Below, piece by piece: positions 18,001 through 21,209 of a stretch of 35,851 nt of DNA. Numbering within the stretch: the stretch's first letter is position 1; the number at the start of each line of letters is the position of its first letter. This stretch comes from Streptomyces sp. 8L (GTDB lineage Bacteria; Actinomycetota; Actinomycetes; Streptomycetales; Streptomycetaceae). The notes beneath the pieces were generated by a model, which was given only the letters and a program-made list of their open reading frames with translations, searched no databases and was not told the origin of the DNA. Location of the stretch: the NCBI RefSeq assembly GCF_020176795.1, contig NZ_JAIUKE010000019.1:1-35851 (forward strand), written 5' to 3'. Both the position numbers and the translations under genes were made by a program.

Positions 18001-18986
18001 CCCGCGGCGACGCGGAGAACCTCATGGACGCCAGTCCGGCGCCCGGCACCCCCGCACCTCGATGGCAACCGACCAACGAACCGCTGACCCTGTCCTGGTT
18101 CGACGAAGTCAGGACCGCCGTACGACGCGACGTTCAGCCCTATCGCGGACTGTCCCGTCGGGACTTGATGAGCCTGCTCAACCACGCGAACGCGCGCCCG
18201 GGCGACAGGGCGGAAGCTGGCCGTCGTGCGAATGAGTGCATCGACCTCTTCCTGCAGGGCCGCGGCGACGAAGTGCCGCGGCATCTGGCCGGCGAGGGCT
18301 TCGTCTACGTGCGTGGCGAGGCAGACAGAGGCTGGGCACTCCGGGAGACTGCTCCCGCCCCGGCCCCGCCGACGCCTGCCGGCATGCAGACACAGGCAGC
18401 AGGAGAACAGAAGATCGCCGCGGGAGCGCACCTCCCGCGCCGGCGCCGACCGACGCCGACCGAAGGTCTGTCGAAGATCGAGCAGGCGGCTGCCGGACGC
18501 CTACGCCAGCCGTCCCCCGAAGAGGACAACAAGCCGACGGTCAACGCGAACACCTTCGCAGTCCAGGCGCAACGGATTCAGGACCGCGCGGACTTCGCGC
18601 AGGCTGCCGCGAACAGCCCCGCCGAGGAACGAGCCGCAGGTGTCCTGCAGACGATCGCGGCGAACTCCCGAGCCACCGCTGACAAGATCGCAGGAACGGC
18701 ACACGACGGGGCGTCACCGGCTTCCCCGCACTCCGCACTGACCGCTGAGGCCTTTCTTGCGGCACTGCGGACCACGGCCCAGGCCCGGGGGGCGCAGATC
18801 CCCGACGATCTACTGGCCACTGCCATGGAAGCGGCCCAGGAAGCAGCCGCCGCGGTGCCGCAACGTTCCGCAGGCTTCGCCGCAGCACCGCCACGCCCGT
18901 CACGCCGGGGACAGGCCGAGCGCGAACAGGCCGAGCACCGACTTCACGGGCAGCGGAACAACCCGAGCGGCGTCGGCCGCAGGTAG
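81..18986 (+). CDS. Giant 6301-aa multidomain protein: DNA methyltransferase, SNF2 helicase, UvrD/Rep helicase, FtsK-gamma-like winged helix
   Basis: A single open frame encodes 6301 residues. The start is TTG with GGAG at 71-74, six bases upstream, and TTGA overlap with the preceding gene. Domains by motif: methyltransferase at about 167-435 (motif I LEPGVGAGRF near 277-286, motif IV NVPF at 339-342); SF2/SNF2 helicase at about 935-1500 (GTGAGKT 962-968, DEAH 1122-1125, TATP 1170-1173, motif VI QSLGRGKRQG 1470-1479); acidic P/A/E-rich linkers with repeated modules at about 1700-3890; UvrD/Rep SF1 helicase at about 3890-4385 (GTGKT 3927-3931, DEAQD 4114-4118, GDSNQ 4139 region, TAHKSKGREW from 4325, YVTVTRAR from 4367); more helical linker; FtsK-gamma-like winged helix at about 5914-5973. 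Methylase-helicase giants are known on mobile elements, and phage P1 DarB is a conceptual parallel in anti-restriction. Protecting or remodelling incoming plasmid DNA is inference. The first ~160 residues are uncertain because another gene occupies part of that DNA. Confidence 0.9.
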   Translation: MTTPQQPADDNSINDSGFLPGLDFSDQDPPEAGEAAGSPDSPAVRDDEAGHRAPATRPSGAKGTRGFEDEPVRRTGDDALEGAQAPGVRGTGEPGGVLHGTRGGDLDGDRDPSPGPGEPGAGRGGIPPAPAAAEHFPVDSGGRSAQGEGPSGRGAGTGVVRPGPRTERERVASNIAAVHVVLQLRAENRPATDAERQVLQQWTGWGATPYLFDERKRFAATFAAERAHLRDILSDDEYAKARTSTLNAHYTDPAYARVVWHALQRFGVPAGAQLRVLEPGVGAGRFLADAPADAEIVGIEVDPITAAIARALYPDAQIHTESFADTRPPEEDFDVVVGNVPFGKYKVTDRRYNPGRRHAIHNHFILKSLEFTRPGGIVILITSRYTLDGTDQTHKEARERMAALGDLLGAVRLPSGAHQEAAGTPVVTDMLIFRRRAESEPAADADWLDIEATILPGSRPGVTPQPIEINRYFLQHPEMVLGALRADIVRHGSDLVVQPDPPVGTALAAALDQVAQRAQETGRTYTERMVFHGTLEKYDGLLEIGPENTFTEIRNGRPVPHVPAKTQVRELRELIGLRDIAVALLDEESEHHLVTPRMTQLRAELNRRYDAYVARFGSINRFKVPPSGEAALDDNAAERRTYPRMGGFRNDPFAPYVFALEKFDEDHQSAAKADVFAKRVVAPPEPLTRADSPEDAALICWDQHNEIRLDVVADLLGLDNEGAAREALGTLVYDDPAGGLVRRMEYLSGNVRRKLAAAEKAASKDPAFAVNVEALREVIPRDLQPAEIQSRLGAAWVSAKYVQQFLREILEDDDIKVSNLGARWSVKGGDTGSLLARTVWGTQARSTQALASNLLNNQEILVTRKVPPDGKAVTDRQATAFALAKSRQLDDRFRMWLWEDPERAETLLRYYNDRYNAIVPPTYNGVQITAPGLSRAYTLHPHQKAAVARIRSSKHGVGLYHGTGAGKTLEMVVGGMELTRLGLAKKPVYAVPKGVLGQFQREFLQAYPRARILVADSSDLTGERRHKYVARWSTGNWDAVIISHTAFKKIPMSKPARLDYIRREVKRLEAHLGNADDGDRYTVKDIENQIATLKGRIEEELKTPGDSGVEFERTGSTYIFYDEAHTLKNLRVISSIGDLALDGNQITADMDLKLSYLRKNYGGRVTTQATATPVDNSPMEILTAIKYLGPDLLRDEWGIEEDDQFVSTYIQPVNRVEMSPDGNSFSTRARYARYVNQTELKRVLFTLADVKLKRDLQLGEPAIIGGEMRILEAEASAELREHMQSLGKRMMAIRLGSPALKYNRKGKLVEDNTLWISTDGRLASLDVRLVNKSTDEAQKVDVAADELFRLWQLHKDDVYYDDDGNEEPNRGSLQLAFCDLGVPGPDKEFVFYEALREALTARGMPGSLIRFDQEAKNPQQKARLDKDAREGRVAVLVGSRSGLGTGRNLQNRVIHVMQVDPTWKATPIIQSLGRGKRQGNQNKEIHHTAIITKKSYDPFLWQKVATKQAFAEAILDINDTSRILEAAEDGDDGRIPAGVMFAVAADRPELEQLERVEGMLAKLRLDQQMWHDEQFAYEVTGEQGQRRIRDLKARMQEAQAAMERHTATRGDAFTMTVVGRVYDERREAGEALAQRLERLVRSSVNAGGRPQDAHVGELGSIPVHALVERSIDGLIAGVYFQDVPVDTIWLSANGLAEQDRVGLVRKLENALDGLETVHAKAQEHVARIEANIARAKELVGKPFPQQAELDKIEAQHHKLTKALGVQGATEATEPEVHDAGVIEPGADLVDAAVHDAMVMTGGSADGWVEVDPTSLTPDDLSDTTRGLLDAPADGSRDRTGPYANPVGSDAGTTERPAAEADGETGDAEPTPPPYPDQAAAAAGEAAVLADFAAWRNLDVVKGMMSGRGQELAEQMEQAGIELTEALRHARESTDGAPASSGDPWVLELFHDLAGAGEEFLSDLDSPHFKPNGAGRAMRDLTEQVAHSARDHAASIAPMEGRRRPPEPDTTPANPSPTRPPAHGATSRGPDRPFDPDRWYQHTMLGGTLSDSRGAFLNDVVEQLRRDGSDVAIEADAPGAVMITGPNGSVNVTPLTEDFPASVAQGYEAAIDRLLHDAQRALHASGPLAGDLFDSWLSEQLIRREGRLKSALTGDDDEAAFRQAMRVHFYEVTPWAHPDTADRPQPAPQTQQETAADAELADASTPSRAIAPEATSGDEASMFPAESAENLPAAGEDHQNSAPPADTRRTAQEPSESADDAETVPATSRATVQQPGHVPNTAYQDRSESWAAEQAALTAYRRWASDHATRLATGQLADGLMTAAETAMASSQMGRTGRLLGVELPTDWAHLLRLADQCRAVVEQWEREDGRSTEGNWEIYTTLRDHASRYRSTVEDRSSDTYQRWARSPEPLTLDEDATEFIPGILPWDQYTVTGPRGIHIGPVSGRDLAAGLTQLVADGIDLETSEGGLVVAGPGGVQFSVQLTAVQPAAAAPSATTPTPAPQPASSNVRSPEPDVTSDPKAEIPPVTASAASANAVGTRGEAFGSALPQVANLAIVLEGYASPTELAGGRRYVTMAAERLRRVLTRQESGPLSPAHQDADAVAAAVIESAPRTPADTFSIYDRLAETAVQLTDGPRPDVCKAAQEVVRYTERHLARMQARRSDLAELLLDAADIGEEHTSVLEQDDPLRLTALWYQDSAEIGRALSDIFDTFPKWPHAYDDQGGPYSDRLRGAMLMLRRPHDTVATALTDWTDVTSYALGAAQEAEAAGDGVSRYTLRDLARKAFQHHQRLAAHELGMEEIPYEAADDFVGGANKAESAWNWWMASDTGKALLDSTPGESTAREALAAARDTRYAADFVTLAAENLDEVNRRVTAMAHAAYDLVLSLHASDFLHPDDDKRLDDLVRYSYEHAVACRASTALPETVAAVQEGVAQRRQRLDAENSPAPEPRRVPASTGVVLEIEHHYRGTVVRGTTDENADAPVRAALDHHNFRWSRNQGFWYLKRNMSRPKRNLHVRNLTNELTRMGRRFDMVEEPEQDSASEIVIPVGEPYTSKDDAKHDFWEIHGALWGLKDTPAGRRLIGRGLTDQGVQTRPDGEAVWLAMEELCDGPVGRVSDPFTHPAGIVVERCTKLARTVLVLAQNLEEERYRAPVVMGHFRTMKQYTVQLASRITATAQQGDDWQQIFGTPALPASQTEGEHTEPVGQEPAPGADSPRHSDVSEDEPTSAPSSQTAGHESVKVQQRRIEITVAARSAAGHLLVNVAIPAERTGAAQEVPDLRGADVQGLTLPAHAALPLLARPERLSESLVSDEEVDAWLSEHLPDSPVAPAWNAPAVHAVIQRTVRDLLRDTMSPEPEDVAEWLVDAAREIPALIRAAHANKQADFRADFATAADELIADASSERLLWTYLKEDGRQQILDLAGPRAHRELRTQTVAPQPQEPGRLDPDEQPTASSTADENDRARKRAEFQAEAEGWSAEMHDDAKKRAVRVALADPDLRSLLGDGRSPQEALRVFTDWLAHADLSATGTGGDHFRDWFVDYQQGVEQRYAEDAFEEVYEAVSAAATDLPAGEAAVRPADAVTARRGETDLSLTQQHLEGLPHYDRRNHHADAHLAVLTTIRVSDGHVDALLLLQSIEPEEDPWDDPLIRGAQILATNGVLSPSLNGQYRLADLLGMANSQVLPLASPVPWTEVETLAALPHEQALQRLPLITGDKTASPNLPEALAPTESRAAAKGPLLREPQQQAHQPGQGAAPLQELIGAFGDHVVIGHLGPSSPADAGKSAPDTAPEPASPSPAGERQEESVTTTEPETAAEGPWTSRIKIVSDRTGTYVTGTTGAPAEDGLRELLKRDRNFKYEKGRWRYNGMRGHKEQVLGEVRAFLAARDAQETAVAAVASGKYPPTPQQQATIDAAVEGKNVAVQALAGTGKTATLVMIAARMLERRIGYIAFNRSIADEAAQRFGRNVTARTSHSFALQDLRNTPYRHKVSIAGSRNSGARRPRDVAAALGITAEIRLGDRDGKLQYVGPEDIAKIVMGALRRYRQSADTELGRQHLGEKWAHVPAARTLLEYARRAWADIADPNSNKIFFDHDDYLKIWALSDPRLNFDTIFFDEAQDINPVLKKVIQDQDAQIIVVGDSNQAIYEFRGAVDALRDWPADVVLPLTQSWRFGPAVAEVGNAYLTLLESDLRLEGAPTLDTVLGTVEEPDAILTFSNVGAISAVFAGFETGRRVALVGGGRDIEDIARAARDLQQGRRTKHPELSAFENWNEVKEYAESDEDATALQTFVRLVDRYTPQGLINMIRDLVPEEARDEETRPELVVSTAHKSKGREWDQVQVWSDFPQPKEDTKTGELILPAQDKLRLAYVTVTRARKRLDIGSLGWIHTVGTLADTLPAKITPNQAPEQASSATVADETAAPEVLLSPPSPETAESTRPDAVSEEQPEPAITEPANDEPAISVHQAGAASGPAGLEATDDNEATAWATPWPAQTEPGPERQPEPAAPTLRDPGEPLNGADQPSLFTGRADNPPADEQTMAPAAQDAETGIAPLPWDDQKIKKRGTAGLSRGQKSEIPNLAREMREALGDNQVRDVWEQDNPWAQFEENLRHTQNGIAEPDSALNTLVAQAAEQLRAQIDQLAAEAFSTFENRIQDRADDPDQLAELDAELADAHRLPELTDPLVRRALSLCLEAVDDVERTARSRKVRVAAARDALQQVIGLAGTSYSPDGQQVWPNVDAALAPVKVQVDRARERIAELSNSTVTEQYARLRALIAIHETQPTAGPQTEDTPAPVPGAAENVGVPPAPAAQEKRTPEPLTDRDIAEVLGKIDPSDFGQLIFQMGQKRRGTPQLYEGWIRLPSEPGYNEAGNEVASAYSRSGSIEIEVKVSDDVVTTVRAGHLTLAKVVAWLRPALPPERRQLVADAWRTGNAMARSELGFEVIGETGRWKAADKEVWRILVDTKATVIKEALEAHLTGTAAAQVARIRSVENQEQGQMLPIDFGSMENSYADIATLERVTALRAVLPAQFKGACRLSELTPGDCITGVSEERLPFIVRERPDVSADTEVFVVGDLVVGPGDLRSYTWESGRYPEDHVEPLLLPQSLDELVDLPADAPHPLAPVLAASTTARAALTAAEPAREVAPPVAGSPTAEPGFPAPEEAPGADAQQPPGPVVTGTGASIPPRHLPYESQSDFLDDLCATEDRYTAWANSATGRLLLSEARELQEETGVMDANEAARVQTAFRGAILAADTTHSSAEDLLSACRGLYATVAEAGRSMATRRAFASDADRHLLLAVYAQSQEQLARLDATTDVQALLDSEHDGARLLSRFKETSVAERPDAPTGSEATPAQAQDSGQEPPSVQSAPLRGSDTGTGPERALADPAEPKSTPAVAELPTPQEESIPESGTTPEGQTSSPAETDTDDFDSLRDVVGDEPLVDGVVYSEAEWVPAPEEGVRRRTDEQDEPVSAEELAEMEVDLEYEALIEQERIAVAESVTGEPDVPGRDDFDKHFEDIVALLRSAEPPAETQTPAPRRRFSTEDEQRLRDQYAATRQALSGILTSIDADPILPAPENLGVEAGDARALETAMGSAEAEAGYYWGTPEWTMIRSIGHARKELRGAIREALLTYAETTLRDIRAHGINRTIEARTARAISHGAMHLARRLERSGLRDSRSWRAVWGLHRAAATRADRLTGLLPASQRIDLADRLLRAWRWLTERLAAHRQNTGNGRGDDGQGRMRTTLSNSVDSIRGIYGAVSERLGALTQHPVWLRIASVWSAVREAVNNGWLGVGRFMADRQTLGTGKTLWVRSLEIISSGAQTLINRLARGGGRKGLRWNLLRVLRHAAEDHIAHLHGHLPGDVSTPLGTYESVVSETAEQTPAANDETTPLANAPEGDPGAESEPAPVAESLAGDPDRFREVVLQAAAKEYTLALDLSYDLGIPVAEADSLLTRMEELGIVGPQKEGGVREVLVTRGDAENLMDASPAPGTPAPRWQPTNEPLTLSWFDEVRTAVRRDVQPYRGLSRRDLMSLLNHANARPGDRAEAGRRANECIDLFLQGRGDEVPRHLAGEGFVYVRGEADRGWALRETAPAPAPPTPAGMQTQAAGEQKIAAGAHLPRRRRPTPTEGLSKIEQAAAGRLRQPSPEEDNKPTVNANTFAVQAQRIQDRADFAQAAANSPAEERAAGVLQTIAANSRATADKIAGTAHDGASPASPHSALTAEAFLAALRTTAQARGAQIPDDLLATAMEAAQEAAAAVPQRSAGFAAAPPRPSRRGQAEREQAEHRLHGQRNNPSGVGRR
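286..558 (+). CDS. 90-aa conserved-looking small protein nested inside the giant gene (frame +1)
   Basis: An ATG at 286, preceded by AGGGGG at 273-278 (spacer 7), opens a 90-residue frame ending in TAG at 556-558. It begins MNRYGEQAMTHWKEHKPQAF and has an ENPEEFFTELGE segment. That is ordinary, amphipathic protein, unlike the low-complexity G/P/R peptide the giant frame makes over the same bases. Third codon positions are strongly G/C in this frame and poorly so in the giant frame between about 286 and 570, so this frame looks like the constrained one. The MNRYG-type opening resembles a small actinobacterial family I recall from mobile elements; its function is unknown to me. An in-frame GTG-ATG region begins at 220 but is less protein-like. 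The whole gene lies within the giant ORF. Confidence 0.7.
   Translation: MNRYGEQAMTHWKEHKPQAFGELENPEEFFTELGEAISTEIETRARDLASQEPDGEGYLQRLQRLNTSRLTAEGEVLRARVLLDVEPEQE
579..1385 (+). other. Region of the giant gene encoding the N6-adenine methyltransferase-like domain
   Basis: The domain opens with RASN-like ERVASNIAAV and a WTGWG motif near residue 209. It then shows the SAM-binding loop LEPGVGAGRF at about 277-286, an acidic V-G-I-E-V-D strand, and a catalytic-type NVPFG at 339-343. N6-adenine methylases normally have (D/N)PP(Y/F), so the second position is Val rather than Pro. The order, motif I before motif IV, is the gamma-like arrangement seen in methylase-helicase fusions of mobile elements. 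Whether it methylates DNA or only binds it cannot be told from sequence. Confidence 0.75.
2880..4580 (+). other. Region of the giant gene encoding the SNF2-type SF2 helicase
   Basis: A LHPHQKAAVARI Q-motif-like segment precedes Walker A (GTGAGKT, residues 962-968). Walker B is DEAH (1122-1125) and motif III is TATP (1170-1173). The C-terminal RecA lobe has GSRSGLGTGRNLQ from residue 1438 and motif VI QSLGRGKRQG (1470-1479). All core motifs are present, so an active dsDNA translocase is likely. This block follows the methyltransferase, as in other methylase-SNF2 giants. Confidence 0.85.
8487..8571 (+). repeat. Protein-level repeat module A in the giant gene (copy 1 of 3)
   Basis: Encodes residues about 2803-2831, with the pattern PYxxxxD, a helix, a Trp, then TGKALL. 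Similar segments begin at residue 3052 (PYTSKDD, ending AGRRLI) and at residue 5187 (PYESQSD, ending TGRLLL). The three copies share only a sparse pattern, so this is duplication at protein level and not a recent DNA repeat. Function unknown. Confidence 0.5.
8961..9168 (+). repeat. Protein-level repeat module B in the giant gene (copy 1 of 2)
   Basis: Encodes about residues 2961-3030. The pattern is a beta strand, G-T-x-V-x-G-T-T, an acidic turn, R..L, F-x-(W/Y), then a W-Y/R-Y strand (GFWYLKRN). The second copy precedes the UvrD-like helicase near residue 3823. The two align over roughly 60 residues by eye, suggesting an internally duplicated small domain, possibly nucleic-acid or protein binding. 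Confidence 0.5.
9234..9332 (+). repeat. Protein-level repeat module A in the giant gene (copy 2 of 3)
   Basis: Encodes a segment starting at residue 3052 that matches the PYxxxxD, helix, Trp, G(R/K)xL(I/L) pattern of the copy at 2803. It lies just after the first GTT-type module. Confidence 0.45.
11547..11748 (+). repeat. Protein-level repeat module B in the giant gene (copy 2 of 2)
   Basis: Encodes about residues 3823-3890, with GTYVTGTTG, R..L, a F-K-Y step and GRWRYNGMRG, mirroring the copy at residue 2961. It directly abuts the UvrD/Rep-type helicase Walker A, so it may be an accessory domain of that motor. Confidence 0.5.
11748..13235 (+). other. Region of the giant gene encoding a UvrD/Rep-type SF1 helicase
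   Basis: A TPQQQATIDAA Q-motif precedes Walker A (LAGTGKTAT, residues 3925-3933). Then come Walker B DEAQD (4114-4118), motif III VVGDSNQAIYEFRGA (from about 4136), motif V TAHKSKGREWDQV (4325 on) and motif VI AYVTVTRARKRL (4366 on). All hallmarks of a UvrD/Rep/PcrA-like 3'-5' translocase are present. The inserted 1B/2B regions are small, so it is compact compared with full-length UvrD. Confidence 0.85.
15639..15740 (+). repeat. Protein-level repeat module A in the giant gene (copy 3 of 3)
   Basis: Encodes a segment starting at residue 5187 (PYESQSDFLDD, a Trp, then TGRLLL). It is the most distant copy and lies C-terminal to the UvrD-like helicase. It is followed by a helical stretch like those behind copies 1 and 2. 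Confidence 0.45.
17820..17999 (+). other. Region of the giant gene encoding an FtsK-gamma-like winged helix
   Basis: Residues about 5914-5973 show the pattern typical of the FtsK gamma domain: a leading helix, a second helix with L-x-(L/I)-P-V-A-E-A, then the recognition block LLTRMEELGIVGPQ followed by G-x-REVLV. In FtsK this C-terminal domain reads polar DNA sequences and directs the motor. Here it sits about 1540 residues after the second helicase, followed by ~330 more residues. The assignment is by eye from motif similarity. Confidence 0.6.
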
Positions 18987-19275
18987 GCGCGACGATGCTT
19001 GGGGCTCAGCGCAGTGGGAGGTCAGGGACTGGGACAGAGGGCAACCGCATCCCGGATACGGAACACCCCACGCCCGCCGGATGCCACATAGACCAGCACC
19101 TCAGGGGCTGCGGACAGCACGCTGGCGGTCCCGTTGCAGAAATCCTCTGATCTGGAAGGGGCATGACAAAATTCCAGCTAACTCTCGTACCACCTAGTAA
19201 CCAGAGGGGCACATCTGTTCCCTATCAATCCATTCGGACGCATCCTTGCCGCATGACCGAAGGGGAACGCACCAC
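18987..19275. other. Intergenic region after the giant gene
   Basis: No convincing gene. There is a weak, long-loop inverted repeat with six-base arms (19048-19053 and 19079-19084). The stretch 19155-19200 is less GC-rich than its surroundings and may hold the promoter of the following operon, but no hexamer pair is clear. The AAGGGG at 19260-19265 is the ribosome binding site of the next gene. Confidence 0.4.
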
Positions 19276-19833
19276 ATGGTCACTCCCAGACCCGATTTCG
19301 CACGACTGGCACGCATGCTTGGCGCCGCGAGCCACCTCGCCCCAAACGCAGACGCTGGCGTAAGGGACCTGAACCAGACAGACGTCCTGGCCGCTCGCGC
19401 GCGCTTGAACGCGAAGTCCCTTGCGTTGCTGAGCCTCCCCGAGCTGAGCAGTCGGCGCGGCGAAATCACCAGCAGAGCTATGACCTCCTCACACAGACTC
19501 CGGCAGATCACCGAGCGTCCCCCTGAAGGAACGTCCATTCCTTCGGAAGCCGCTGCCGCGGCGCAACGCGTCGAGGTACTCCTCGAAGAGGTGCAACGCA
19601 TCACGCTTGAGATTCAGCGGCGCTTGCGGCTCACCGAACGCCAGCGGGCAGAGGAGGCTGCCCTACGGCGCGCGCTGACCGATGAACCGGATTTCAAGAC
19701 TCCAGACCTGGCCCCGACGACGATTCATGTGATGCCGAGGATCGTCCGGCGTCGACGTCACAGCGAGGCAGAGGAAGAACTGCAGAACCACCGACCCACC
19801 ACCGGATACAGTTATAGCGCGGTGCAGAGGTGA
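19276..19833 (+). CDS. Hypothetical 185-aa protein with central coiled coil
   Basis: The ATG at 19276 follows AAGGGG (19260-19265) with a 10-base spacer, and is preferred over the in-frame TTG at 19246. The protein has a short N-terminal helix (FARLARMLGAA), a Leu/Arg/Glu-rich central region that looks helical or coiled coil (about residues 90-135), and a basic, disordered C-terminus with MPRIVRRRR. I do not recognise the family. The stop overlaps the next start as GTGA (19830-19833), so it is probably co-translated with the DUF1173-like gene and may act with it. There are no membrane segments or signal peptide. Confidence 0.75.
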   Translation: MVTPRPDFARLARMLGAASHLAPNADAGVRDLNQTDVLAARARLNAKSLALLSLPELSSRRGEITSRAMTSSHRLRQITERPPEGTSIPSEAAAAAQRVEVLLEEVQRITLEIQRRLRLTERQRAEEAALRRALTDEPDFKTPDLAPTTIHVMPRIVRRRRHSEAEEELQNHRPTTGYSYSAVQR

Positions 19834-21074
19834 CCACCACATACTCCAGAGCTGACCGGACTCCAGGCGTACGACTCGCGGACAGGTCACTGCCGCTCAA
19901 CGCGCTTCGAGAACACGCCAACGACTACGCCCACCTCTTCGCCCGGGCCAGGGCAGAAGTGGGCCATGGTCAATGCCTGTGCCACACGCCAGCACTCCGC
20001 CTGGTCATACGGTGCAGTCAGGCCGGCCGCTATCACTTGGCTGGCTGGCCAGGCGAAGGCGAACTACACGACCCAAGCTGCAGTTTCCATAAACTCACCT
20101 CAGAGCTGACTGGACGCGTCAGCTACAGTGCGGAAGCCATCAATGAGTCCGACGACGGCGTCACTATCCGCTTCTCGGCCGCACTCGCCCGCAAACTCAG
20201 CGCACCAGAGTCGGCCACTCCCTCCACCGGACAGCGCCAGGGCCGCGCCCGACGCACCATCGGCCTGCTCGGCCTTCTGCACTGGCTGTGGGAGGAGACC
20301 CAACTCACCGCCTGGCATCCTCGCTGGCAACGACGCACCTGGTCCGTCTGCCACGCCCGGCTCAGCGAGCAGATCGCCGGATGCTCCATCAATCAAGAGG
20401 AACTGACGGACGCTCTGTACGTTGTACCTCCCTTCCGAGAGCAGTACGCCCGCCGCAACAGTGCGGCTTTCCAGACGTTCCTCATCGCCCGCCTAAAACG
20501 TCACGGAGACACACAGCGCCGGGGACTCATTCTCGGCGAGATCCGAGACGTCAAACCGACCCGCTACGGCATCCGATACGCTCTGGCTCATCACCGCGGC
20601 GCCCTGTTCGCCACCACAGCCCTCGACGAACGGCTTCGCCGCTCATACCGCCCGGCGTTCTCCGCAGCCTCGGACGAACACGGAGCCCGCCGGATCGGCC
20701 TGTTCCTGGTCGAACTGAGCCCGAAGGGTAACGTCAGGGTGGTGGACATGGCTGCCATGCTGGTCAGCAAGCTCTACGTACCCGCCGACTCCAGCCACGA
20801 AGTCATCATGGCCAACGCACTCACCGACGCCGGACGTGCCTACATCAAACCGATGCGCTACGACGGAAGCGATCTCGTATTCCCTGACTTCGTCCTCACC
20901 GATGACCGCCCCCACTCCTACGTAGAGGTCTACGGAATTCACGGCAGGGAGTCGTACGACCAGCGCAAGCGCGTAAAACAGGCGCACTACCAACGCCAAG
21001 GTGCTGCGTTGATCGAGTGGGACGTTGCCCATTCGCTTCCTGACGTCCGGCGTCATCGGTCCGCAAGCAAATGA
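19830..21074 (+). CDS. DUF1173-like protein, 414 aa
   Basis: The start is GTG at 19830, in a 4-base overlap with the preceding stop. The N-terminus has a probable metal site, C49-x-C51 followed by H80 and C84 in a GELHDPSC context. The segments AGRYHLAGWPG and a later FPDFVL...YVEVYGI resemble the family I know as DUF1173, found on actinobacterial and proteobacterial mobile elements. Near the C-terminus, PD (about 352-353) followed by E366 in VEVYG, then a helix with RK and K residues, looks like a restriction-endonuclease-type fold, but the usual lysine of (D/E)xK is Tyr. A nuclease or DNA-binding role is inference. A hairpin directly follows the stop. Confidence 0.75.
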   Translation: MTTTYSRADRTPGVRLADRSLPLNALREHANDYAHLFARARAEVGHGQCLCHTPALRLVIRCSQAGRYHLAGWPGEGELHDPSCSFHKLTSELTGRVSYSAEAINESDDGVTIRFSAALARKLSAPESATPSTGQRQGRARRTIGLLGLLHWLWEETQLTAWHPRWQRRTWSVCHARLSEQIAGCSINQEELTDALYVVPPFREQYARRNSAAFQTFLIARLKRHGDTQRRGLILGEIRDVKPTRYGIRYALAHHRGALFATTALDERLRRSYRPAFSAASDEHGARRIGLFLVELSPKGNVRVVDMAAMLVSKLYVPADSSHEVIMANALTDAGRAYIKPMRYDGSDLVFPDFVLTDDRPHSYVEVYGIHGRESYDQRKRVKQAHYQRQGAALIEWDVAHSLPDVRRHRSASK

Positions 21075-21098
21075 GGGGGCACCACCAGTCGGCCCCCT
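21074..21098 (+). terminator. Possible terminator hairpin after the DUF1173-like gene
   Basis: Arms AGGGGGC (21074-21080) and GCCCCCT (21092-21098) form a 7-bp perfect stem with an 11-base loop, starting at the stop codon. There is no T-tract, which is common for high-GC actinobacteria. It could also serve the convergent methyltransferase gene. Confidence 0.4.
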
Positions 21099-21209
21099 GC
21101 GTGACGATGCTCGCGTCTCCTCGATCCTGCGCGCGGGGCCCTAAGCAAGTGGGATGCGCTCTCGAACCCGGGGAATGTGGGATGCATCAAGGCTGCGGGA
21201 GAAGGCAAT

